Positions 9,201 through 15,583 of a stretch of 43,285 bases of DNA are shown here, piece after piece. The notes beneath the pieces are model-generated. The model was not told where the DNA came from and made no database searches. It saw only the letters and a list, made by a program, of their open reading frames with translations. Position numbers and translations under genes: made by a program. The number at the start of each line of letters is the position of its first letter. Within the stretch, counting starts at the first letter, position 1. The DNA comes from Bacteroidales bacterium UBA3764 (GTDB taxonomy: Bacteria; Bacteroidota; Bacteroidia; Bacteroidales; UBA932), in the NCBI GenBank assembly GCA_002371115.1, contig DFFY01000079.1:22948-66232 (forward strand). The letters run 5' to 3'.

Positions 9201-10495
9201 CCGTTGGTAGAGTAGTCTCCGGGGCCGCCGCAGGGCGAAGTGGGCCAGTACAGGCGCTCCGGGTCCAGGGCCGCGACCAAATCCCCGCGAAGGTCTATCA
9301 GCTGCTTGTATTCGGCCAGATACAGCTCCGGATTCGACTTCCAGATGCGCTTGTTCATATTGTCCATCCCTTCGTTGTCCCCGCACCAGAGGGCGATGGC
9401 CGGATGGCTCTGCAAGCGTTTGATCTGGTGGGTGATTTCTGCGCTCACTTCTCCCAGGAATTCGGGGGTGGCCGGGTACATCCCGCAGGCAAACATAAAG
9501 TCGTGCCAGATGAGAAGGCCCAGCGAGTCGCAAATCTCGTAGAAGTCCTCCTTTTCGAACTTGCCGCCGCCCCAGAGGCGGAGTATATTCATATTGGCGT
9601 CCCGGGCCGATGTCAGAAGGTCCAGATAACGCTCCCGGGTTTCAAGCGCGGGATTGGTTTCGCAGGGAATCCAGTTGGCGCCCTTGGCGAAAACGGACCG
9701 ACCATTTACCTTGAAAGCCAGGTTCTCCCCTACCTCGACGGTTCGCAGGCCCATCTTTTTCTCCAACTTCTGTCCGTCGGCGCTAACGGCGATATCGTAC
9801 AGATACTGCTCTCCCATTCCAGCGGGCCACCACAGCCGGGGACGATTAATCACGAAGCTCTGCGTGACGGTGTTCACGCCGGGTTGCAAGGTAACCTTTA
9901 CTTTTTTGGTCTTCTTCCCGCAGGTGAATGAAATCAGAGTAGCGCCTCCTTTCGGGGAGGTCACTTCGGCTTTCAGCGTTACCGTACACTTACCTTTTAC
10001 GGAATGGTCCTGGGTGCAGGTGAGATAATCCAGCCGGGCCATGTTCACGGGGATCAATTCCAGGTTGCCGGCGAAGCCCGTGTACATACATTCCGGGCCC
10101 CAGTCCCATCCGCCGTGATACTGCGGTTTCCGGATCAGATTGAGATGCGGGACAAAGCCCACGCCGCTCATCGGGACCGGGTATGCCAGCTCTGCGTTCT
10201 TTTGCTCCGAAACGGCCCTGGCATCCTGAAAAACGCCCTGAAGCTCATTCTCCCCCACCCGAAGAAAAGGTTTCACATCCCATTCCCAGCGCCGGAAATA
10301 GTTGCTGGTAGAGCCTACATAGTGCCCGTTGACGCTGATGTCGCAGAACGTATCCACGTCACTGGCCCGCAAGTAGACGGCCTCTGCTTCCAGCATCGAT
10401 GCCGGAACCTCCAGACTTCTGGACACGACAATCTGGGCCGATGCCGCTGCGGCACCGACCAGCACGGACAAACAAAAAGCTAGAGCTTTTTTCAT
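6206..10495 (-). CDS. Double GH2 enzyme: beta-mannosidase-like module fused to beta-galactosidase-like module
   Basis: This is a single 1429-residue ORF with a signal peptide (cleavage near ASA/Q21) and two complete GH2 catalytic sites. Module 1 (about 22-660) is beta-mannosidase-like: it has WDWGPE near 130, LRLWGGG near 305, acid/base motif GDNEG with Glu375, and nucleophile motif MSEFGH with Glu466. Its N-terminal sandwich is shortened by roughly 60 residues compared with usual beta-mannosidases. Module 2 (about 668-1429) is beta-galactosidase/glucuronidase-like: it has VPHDWAI near 688, acid/base STGNEI with Glu1033, nucleophile LGAESGS with Glu1111, and C-terminal Ig-like domains. The junction is near nucleotide 8494 and no second signal peptide is seen. 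It probably trims beta-linked hexoses in the periplasm. Specificity inside GH2 is uncertain, and a lost stop between two genes is possible but not apparent. Confidence 0.88.
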   Translation of the reverse strand: MKKALAFCLSVLVGAAAASAQIVVSRSLEVPASMLEAEAVYLRASDVDTFCDISVNGHYVGSTSNYFRRWEWDVKPFLRVGENELQGVFQDARAVSEQKNAELAYPVPMSGVGFVPHLNLIRKPQYHGGWDWGPECMYTGFAGNLELIPVNMARLDYLTCTQDHSVKGKCTVTLKAEVTSPKGGATLISFTCGKKTKKVKVTLQPGVNTVTQSFVINRPRLWWPAGMGEQYLYDIAVSADGQKLEKKMGLRTVEVGENLAFKVNGRSVFAKGANWIPCETNPALETRERYLDLLTSARDANMNILRLWGGGKFEKEDFYEICDSLGLLIWHDFMFACGMYPATPEFLGEVSAEITHQIKRLQSHPAIALWCGDNEGMDNMNKRIWKSNPELYLAEYKQLIDLRGDLVAALDPERLYWPTSPCGGPGDYSTNGWKEDSRGDMHLWDVSKNARPLTDYYKFHPRFMSEFGHSCFTSLLPDMEEQKAHIRETGGWENILQRINNLFNPASDADLIYLSQLEQAIGLSVAASYWQSLPECNGILVWQLNDIWPGSSWSTVEYDGSWKPAHYHLKRLFAPDAPLTPMAIPDLKDVPDADVTYKTFRRDGKWIVSLTTDKPAYYIWLSAPGVKYFSDNSFNLLPGEVKEVTVPEDVRGKLKLTHLAEHTSPRREILLRDWEFRRENENWTAVRVPHDWAITGPFSPENDPWKPGYTGGLPWVGVGYYRTTFAVPEGKKATLLFDGAMSHATVSVNGKELYSWPNGYSAVPIDVSEALNPGAENLLEVRLENLPASSRWYPGAGLYRNVHLVTTDPIHVPVWGTRITTPEVSTQKATIHLETTVEGAAGKQITLHTVILDSEGRAVATVSQGEASIDHPALWSPEHPNLYKAVTSVYADGRLVDEYETPFGIRKAEFIDGKGFFLNGEPTKFKGVCLHHDQGPLGAVVSVPALRHQLQILKDMGCNAVRTSHNQPAPELVRLCDEMGFMMMVEAFDEWKGAKCENGYHKYFDDWAEKDLVGMIHAFRNNPSVILWSTGNEICRVKEDPEEGLAEAQFLTAICHREDPTRPVTVGMHMWQRFLKKEWVDAFDVIGVNYHPWKFLELRESIGNRLILGAESGSTISSRGIYHLPPYKKRDMILSPDQQCSSYDLESTSWSNTPDCDIAMHEDYPWAIGQFVWTGFDYLGEPTPYEDDHWPNHSSMFGIVDLASIPKDRYWLFRSVWNEIGHTLHILPHWNWSKEQDVPVFVYTDAPSAELLLNGKSLGVHSKRVPGKKTTGDREEDVESRYRLRWDVPFTPGELMAVSLDGSGQAIDTVSVRTAGAPAAVKLEYDDRRLKADGEDLTYVTVSIVDADGNLCPLADSPVTFSVTGPGTFRACANGDPTCIEPFQGPTMHTFNGKLTAIVQSSADEAGKIYLHASSPGLKDDTLIIRTRF

Positions 10496-10508
10496 AACGC
10501 CAAAGTAA

Positions 10509-10546
10509 CAAAATTATTTGTTTATCACAAAAAAAGAGTATATTTG
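10509..10546. promoter_or_regulatory. Overlapping divergent promoters in the gap between the GH2-GH2 gene and the GNAT unit
   Basis: On the plus strand a TTTG (10517-10520) and a TATATTTG box (10539-10546), 18 bp apart, form a near-consensus Bacteroidota promoter pointing at the 47-residue ORF. On the minus strand TAATTTTG (10516-10509) forms a -7 box 14 bases before the GH2-GH2 start. The two boxes abut, so the promoters may interfere. This suggests that the three downstream PUL genes have their own promoter rather than relying only on read-through. Confidence 0.5.
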
Positions 10547-10567
10547 CACCAAGAGCAAGGAGGCCAT

Positions 10568-10711
10568 ATGATTGGACAAAAATACATACCTCAGACAATA
10601 AAGGGAGAGCAGATGGAAAGGATTTCCAAAACTCTTCCCAAGAAGGACTGCAGTACACAGAGAAAAGGACGCGCTCCACTGCCTGACAAGTTTTCGACAA
10701 GTTGGAAATGA
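10568..10711 (+). CDS. Small ORF of 47 residues upstream of GNAT remnant
   Basis: The frame starts MIGQKYIPQTIKGEQ and ends KFSTSWK, a basic soluble peptide with no signal sequence. It begins about 20 bases after the plus-strand TATATTTG box, with a purine-rich AAGGAGG at 10557-10563 as a plausible ribosome site. Its TGA overlaps the next ATG as ATGA, which implies translational coupling to the acetyltransferase-like frame. I do not recognise the family. The layout (small first gene, GNAT second) resembles GNAT toxin-antitoxin operons, but this peptide does not look like a known ribbon-helix-helix antitoxin. It could also be a remnant of a longer gene. Confidence 0.5.
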   Translation: MIGQKYIPQTIKGEQMERISKTLPKKDCSTQRKGRAPLPDKFSTSWK

Positions 10712-11034
10712 GCGAATTCGAATTAAGTATAGAGAGGGCCTTCGATACGGAAGCCCTCTCTCTTTTTAACAGCGGTGTACGCGAGATAGATTTGCTCATC
10801 CATAAGCGTTCGGGGGGCTTGCTTTCCTTCATCGAAGAAGTCCCCTGCGAGTTTTATGTCGCAAAGGTCGAAGATGCAGAGTTCTCCTTCCTCACCACAG
10901 CTGCCTATTTCGGTAAAAAGTATAGTGCCGTCGGCTTCTACGAAAAATGCGGTTTCGTTAGGAACGGAGACAAACAAGGCAATACAATTCCTATGTTCAA
11001 ATATCTGGATTACCAGTATGTCAAAGAGCTATAG
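10708..11034 (+). pseudogene. GNAT acetyltransferase remnant with internal deletion
   Basis: The frame encodes 108 residues from the ATG at 10708. The N-terminal half (SIERAFDTEALSLFNSGVRE, then IDLLIHKR) resembles the start of Bacteroidota GNAT proteins, and the C-terminal part (FLTTAAYFGKKYSAVGFYEKCGF) resembles their end. The middle, which should hold the acetyl-CoA-binding motif A (roughly 60-80 residues), is missing: the sequence jumps from FYVAKVEDAE straight to the terminal strands, still in frame. A normal relative is about 170-190 residues. It is therefore probably catalytically dead, although it is still an open frame behind an intact promoter. The stop lies 8 bp from the convergent GH39-like gene. 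Confidence 0.6.
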
Positions 11035-11042
11035 TACGGGAC

Positions 11043-12455
11043 TCAGAACTCGATAAACACGAACGAATGAGGCTGCATAGGCAGCAGCAGGGTGCCGTCG
11101 GGCTGCAGGGCGATGGGATACTCCGTATACATATTGAACTGGTCGGTGATGTGGCAGCGCACCTTCCCATCAAATTTGATGCCCTCCAGGCTCACGGTTA
11201 CGTCCTTCACAGCCGTAATATTGTCGTCCAGTTCATAGCGGCTTACGAGGATGCCCAGATTGCCTTCTGCATTACGGGCCGCCGTCACGCGAACGCAAGG
11301 GACAGCGCTTTCTGCCTTCACCTGGGTGCCCAGGGTCTTGAGTTTGCCCCAGGCATACAGGGCCCAGTAGGGCCAGACAGGAGTATCACTCAGCTGGTCG
11401 AACAAGCCGTTGAACTTGGAACCCGGGGTCCAGACATAGTACATCATCATATCCGTGGGGCTGTTCTGTCCCTCCTGCATAGAGGCACAGACAAAGGCAC
11501 CGGACTTGGGAGAAGCCATCGCGCGCACGGAATACGGATAGTCGTCCGTCCAACTCTTGATATAGTTCCACTCGTCCAGGAAGGACTCCGCGTTGTTGTA
11601 ACCGTACTTGTCCAGGAGTTCACGCACCTGATAGGAGAAGTCCGTAAACACCGTAGGGTCGTACTCGTAGATGTGCCAGGCGAAGAAATCCAGGGGAACG
11701 TTCCGGCTCTTCATCTGGGATAAAAGCCGCTCGTACCACACGGGGATTTCCCGAATGCCGGGTTCCTGCCCGGACATCGCGGGACCGCCGATGTAAAGGT
11801 CCGGGAAACAGCCTTTGAGATGCTTGACGGCCACTTCGAAGAAGTCGTAGAACTGCTCCGGAGAACCGGCCCAGCAGCGGGGATCCACCTTCCACTTGTC
11901 ATTGTCCCACTCCAGGTTGGGCTCGTTCCAGATTTCCCAGTACTTGATGTTGTAGTGGAAGCCGTCGGCCCAGCCCTCGTTGTAATGGCGGATGATGTGC
12001 TCGGCGATCTTCGCCCATTTCTTGTTGTCCTTGGGAGGATAGATGTAATACTTCTTGAGGGGCTGGTTCTCGATGGTCTGGCCCAGGCGGTAGAACACCT
12101 CCACGCCGGCATCCTGGATGCTCTTGACATACCTGTCCGTGAGAGTGAAATCGTAGGATTCCGGCTTGTCGGGGTTCTTGGAGAAATCCGGGAAGATGAT
12201 GGCGATGTCCACCACGTGTTCACCGTAGCAGCCATACCAGGCGGCGTCGTGGTTGCGGGAGTAGCCCACGTTGGCGGACGTGAAATAGCCGGTGGTGCCG
12301 GTGTATACCTGTTCGGCGTTGTTGATGCGGGGGCCGTTGTTCACGGCGTTCATACGCTTGACGGGGCCGATGGCGGCGTCGGGGGAGACCACGACCTGGG
12401 CGGATACCGCCACGGCAGTGGCCAGGGTAAGAAACAAAGAGGCAAGGATTCTCAT
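11043..12455 (-). CDS. GH39-like secreted glycoside hydrolase
   Basis: This is a 470-residue protein with a signal peptide ending at VSAQ (residue 20) and no lipobox. The TIM-barrel has the clan GH-A pattern: acid/base in YWEIWNEPNLE (Glu178) and a candidate nucleophile in SFLDEWNY (Glu295). A small C-terminal beta-sandwich follows. The arrangement best fits GH39, a family containing beta-xylosidases, alpha-L-iduronidases and related exo-enzymes. GH39 versus a neighbouring GH-A family cannot be settled by eye. It begins 6 bp after the stop of the lyase-GH88 gene, so both are probably on one transcript. It would act in the periplasm on oligosaccharides released by the lyase. Confidence 0.75.
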   Translation of the reverse strand: MRILASLFLTLATAVAVSAQVVVSPDAAIGPVKRMNAVNNGPRINNAEQVYTGTTGYFTSANVGYSRNHDAAWYGCYGEHVVDIAIIFPDFSKNPDKPESYDFTLTDRYVKSIQDAGVEVFYRLGQTIENQPLKKYYIYPPKDNKKWAKIAEHIIRHYNEGWADGFHYNIKYWEIWNEPNLEWDNDKWKVDPRCWAGSPEQFYDFFEVAVKHLKGCFPDLYIGGPAMSGQEPGIREIPVWYERLLSQMKSRNVPLDFFAWHIYEYDPTVFTDFSYQVRELLDKYGYNNAESFLDEWNYIKSWTDDYPYSVRAMASPKSGAFVCASMQEGQNSPTDMMMYYVWTPGSKFNGLFDQLSDTPVWPYWALYAWGKLKTLGTQVKAESAVPCVRVTAARNAEGNLGILVSRYELDDNITAVKDVTVSLEGIKFDGKVRCHITDQFNMYTEYPIALQPDGTLLLPMQPHSFVFIEF

Positions 12456-12461
12456 AGATTC

Positions 12462-15422
12462 TTATATCTGTTTATATCTGTTCAGTGCTTCAAGGAAGTA
12501 ATAATCTGCATAGATGAGCGGAGTGTCTATCTCACTGTCGCCGGGGAGGTTGCCCACGCTGTGCTTCAAAAGGAAGTCGCCGTTTTCTCCAGGGGAAGCC
12601 AGATAGGAAGGCGAAGCCAGCGTACGGATCTGCTGCCGGGCCATATCAAGACACTGACCAGAAAGTTTCCTATCCTTCGAAAGCCCACTCAGCTCAAGGA
12701 ATGCCGAACACATCACCGCAGCGGCGGACGCATCCTTATAAGTATTCGGGATTTCCGGATCGTCGAAGTCCCAGTAAGGAACGCCGTCGGCGGGAAGGCG
12801 GTCCAGCAGCAGGCGGGCGATGCCCTCTGCCTGGTGCAGGAACTCCTCTAAACCGGTTTCACGGAACATCATTGTGTATCCATATAGGGCCCAGGCCTGG
12901 CCGCGTGCCCAGCTGCTTTCGTCTGCATAACCCTGGACGGTCACTTTGCGACGCACGGCGCCGGTGGCAGGGTCGTAGTCCAGCATATGATAAGTGGAAT
13001 AATCCGGCCGGAAATGATTGGCCATCGTGGTCTGTGCGTGCTTGATAGCAATGTCATTCAAAGAATCACAATGGAACAGTGCAGAAGCATATTCCAGCAA
13101 TTCCAGGTTCATCATATTGTCTATGATGACCGGGTAGGCCGCGCCTTTTTCTCCTACCGCCCAACTGAGGGTGGCCCCGACAACGGGATTGAAACGGGAA
13201 GCAAGCACGCTGGCGCCCTGCTCGATGAGCGGGAGATAAGTAGAGTCTGCCGTCATCCTAAAAGCGTTCCCGTAGCTGCAGTTTACCTGAAAGCCCAGGT
13301 CGTGGCTTTGAGGGAAAGACAGCAGGGATTCCAGGGCCAGGGTACGGCGCCGGGCTATGGAAAGCACCTCCGGATCCGGAGATAACTGATATAACATCCA
13401 TAGCGCTCCGGGGAAAAAGCCGCTGGTCCAGGAGCCCAGGCTGCAATCCTTGGGAGTTCCGTCGGGGTTCAAACCGCGGGGAGTTGCATCCGAAGCGAGC
13501 CGCTCGTCCAGCAGGGCATACTGCGCCCGAGCAACACGGACAACCCGTTCGGTAATGGCCTGGATGCTTTCTTTCTCCAGGGCCTTAAAACGGATTACAT
13601 AACGACCTCGTTTTTCCAACTTCCTAGCAGTAAGGCTAATGCGATATAACGCATCTCCCCAGCGGGAACTGAAGCCCAGGCCCGTAAGGGGCTTTTCCTC
13701 TACACTGGCAGTGAATATGTCCGAATCGTAAGTCATCTGCATTCCGTTAGAAAGCATAATAACCCCGCCAGGGAGCAGTTCCGGTTTTTCGGGAACCAGG
13801 AAGTGCAGTTCGTTGGGGGCGAGGGCTTCTTTCAGGGAGAAGCGGTGTACGATTTTGAGCCCGCCTTTACGGGTAAGACGGTATTTGACGGTCCAGGACT
13901 GGACCTGCGCCGAGTCCGGGTAGGCTCCGGCGATGTCCGTTCGGAAGCAGCGGAAGAGACGGCTTGCGCGCGAATTGGATGCCTTGAACTCCTCCCCGAA
14001 CACCTGGTCGCAACCGTTGATCACAGGAAGATTGTGCCAACCGCTTTGGACGAACCAGTTTTCGTAGCGGTGAGGGCCGAAAGTGTTCTTCTCATATATT
14101 CCTACGCCGGCATCGATGAGAACGGGAGCGTTGTCGTGGAAATAAATGCAGGTTCCCACGTCATTGTGATTGTGACGCTCGTTATTGTTCCCACCCTTGG
14201 CCGCCAGGAAACCTTTTCCGGCACGTACAAAGCAGACGTCGGACACAGGATAATGCACGAAGGGAGAGGGAGCGAACTCCGGTGAAGGCAATGCCTTCAT
14301 CTCCCGGCACGCGGCGACGGCTTCGAGTCCCTGATAGAACAACGTCCAGTCTACATCTGTGGGGTCACTGCCATAGCGGTGAAATGCATTCACGGCGAAA
14401 TCTTTCATCAGCTGATTGCCGGAAGCCTTTCCATAGCGATAAATCCAGTAGGAAATAGGCCTCCTGGACGGTGTTCCGTCGGCAAAGTTAACTTGCCAAC
14501 AGTCACCGATGTCGGCATTGACGATGAATTCGCCTATCTGTTGGAGGACAGGTTCCTTCCAGCGCGATACAGCCCCGCCCGTGATGCGTTCGAGGTTCTC
14601 CAGGTAGTCCAGCAGATGACCTACGGATTTGTACCAATACGTGGTTCCTTCGTCGCAGCAACCGTCAGCGGGCAGGGACTCCAGCCAGAGGTCTACCGAG
14701 CGGATGGATTTTTCCACCGCCTTCTGGAGCCGGTCCGGATCGTCTTCCAGCAGCATAAAGCACAGCAGGACATTCTGGTTGCACCAGGGATTCCAGTTGT
14801 TGAGCTTTTTGCCAGGCCTGGGAACGAAACCCATCCATTGGAGGTCGTCCCTGTCCAGATAGGTGTCCAGGGTCTTCTCCTTGATGGCGGTTTTCAGGCG
14901 GGCGGAAAGGCCGGGTTGAAGACTGTCCAGTTGCCGGCCCAGGAAATAATGGATCCAGGACAGCATCTGGGAGACGTTGCCGGAGTAGAGCTCGATGATT
15001 TGCTCACTGTGGTCCGGGACTGGTCTCAGGCTTTTCTGGTATTTTGCCAGGTGGGAGACTACGGCCCAGGAATACATACCGCAGTACCATTCTACACCTG
15101 CGGCGATGTCTTTCAGGTAACGTCCTTTCCCTTCGGCGAGTTCTGCGATGAAGAGGTTTCTCAGGGCTCTCTCGTTGGCAAAAAACTTGTCTTCCATCGG
15201 ATGGCGGTCATCGTACAGCTCGTGGGCCATATAGTCATCTTCGGTGATGACTTGCCACTTGTAGCCGATGAATTCCATTCCGTCGTCGGATAAGGGGGCT
15301 TGGTATTCTCCCAGGAATGCAGACCAGCCGTCCCTGTCTTCGTAAGAAGGATATTGCACCCATCCCTGGTTCAGGACCAGGGATGAGGCAATACTGATTA
15401 CTATGAGTAACGATTTAAGCAT
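12462..15422 (-). CDS. Heparinase II/III-like polysaccharide lyase fused to GH88 unsaturated glucuronyl hydrolase
   Basis: This is one 986-residue protein with an N-terminal hydrophobic signal (1-20). Residues about 30-380 form an alpha-toroid domain with the NNWNPWCNQN motif near 208. Residues about 385-612 form the heparinase II/III-type sheet domain, with NERHNHNDVGT near 414 and LIDAGVG near 435. This architecture occurs in uronate lyases of several PL families, including PL33. Residues about 618-986 are a GH88 domain with SHDLGF (Asp708) and IIDNMMNLELL (Asp768), matching the two catalytic Asp of Bacillus unsaturated glucuronyl hydrolase. The first half would make oligosaccharides with a 4,5-unsaturated uronate at the non-reducing end and the second half would remove it. 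The ATG overlaps the preceding peptide stop as TAATG. The substrate is not determined. Confidence 0.87.
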   Translation of the reverse strand: MLKSLLIVISIASSLVLNQGWVQYPSYEDRDGWSAFLGEYQAPLSDDGMEFIGYKWQVITEDDYMAHELYDDRHPMEDKFFANERALRNLFIAELAEGKGRYLKDIAAGVEWYCGMYSWAVVSHLAKYQKSLRPVPDHSEQIIELYSGNVSQMLSWIHYFLGRQLDSLQPGLSARLKTAIKEKTLDTYLDRDDLQWMGFVPRPGKKLNNWNPWCNQNVLLCFMLLEDDPDRLQKAVEKSIRSVDLWLESLPADGCCDEGTTYWYKSVGHLLDYLENLERITGGAVSRWKEPVLQQIGEFIVNADIGDCWQVNFADGTPSRRPISYWIYRYGKASGNQLMKDFAVNAFHRYGSDPTDVDWTLFYQGLEAVAACREMKALPSPEFAPSPFVHYPVSDVCFVRAGKGFLAAKGGNNNERHNHNDVGTCIYFHDNAPVLIDAGVGIYEKNTFGPHRYENWFVQSGWHNLPVINGCDQVFGEEFKASNSRASRLFRCFRTDIAGAYPDSAQVQSWTVKYRLTRKGGLKIVHRFSLKEALAPNELHFLVPEKPELLPGGVIMLSNGMQMTYDSDIFTASVEEKPLTGLGFSSRWGDALYRISLTARKLEKRGRYVIRFKALEKESIQAITERVVRVARAQYALLDERLASDATPRGLNPDGTPKDCSLGSWTSGFFPGALWMLYQLSPDPEVLSIARRRTLALESLLSFPQSHDLGFQVNCSYGNAFRMTADSTYLPLIEQGASVLASRFNPVVGATLSWAVGEKGAAYPVIIDNMMNLELLEYASALFHCDSLNDIAIKHAQTTMANHFRPDYSTYHMLDYDPATGAVRRKVTVQGYADESSWARGQAWALYGYTMMFRETGLEEFLHQAEGIARLLLDRLPADGVPYWDFDDPEIPNTYKDASAAAVMCSAFLELSGLSKDRKLSGQCLDMARQQIRTLASPSYLASPGENGDFLLKHSVGNLPGDSEIDTPLIYADYYFLEALNRYKQI

Positions 15423-15550
15423 TAGATTGTTTCTTCATCGTCCTCTCCCATATTCTCCGTATTGTGTGTCGGGTCAAACGAGGCGCAAATCACACTCTCC
15501 TGCACCAGCCAGACCGTCGTTGAGACGGGGATTTCATATTTTATTTTCAT
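15422..15550 (-). CDS. 42-residue ICxSFDP peptide, copy 2
   Basis: This short frame between a surface lipoprotein gene and the lyase-GH88 gene encodes 42 residues. It begins MKIKYEIPVS, has a central VICASFDPTHNTE and ends in an acidic GEDDEETI tail. It aligns without gaps over its whole length to the peptide at 18265-18393, which is also exactly 42 residues, with about 17 identities (Y5, P8, S10, L15, I21-C22, S24-F25-D26-P27, T31-E32, D38, E40, I42). There is no signal peptide or transmembrane segment. Its TAA overlaps the ATG of the next gene as TAATG. The conserved Cys and acidic tail hint at a binding or processing role; the function is unknown to me. The paralogy makes a chance ORF unlikely. 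Confidence 0.75.
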   Translation of the reverse strand: MKIKYEIPVSTTVWLVQESVICASFDPTHNTENMGEDDEETI

Positions 15551-15583
15551 GGTCGTTAGATTAAATGTTCTCTTTATCTATGA

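Noticed and set aside
10723..10977. Minus-strand frame opposite the GNAT remnant
   Set aside because: The plus strand has promoter, coupled start and recognisable GNAT ends; the minus frame has none of these.
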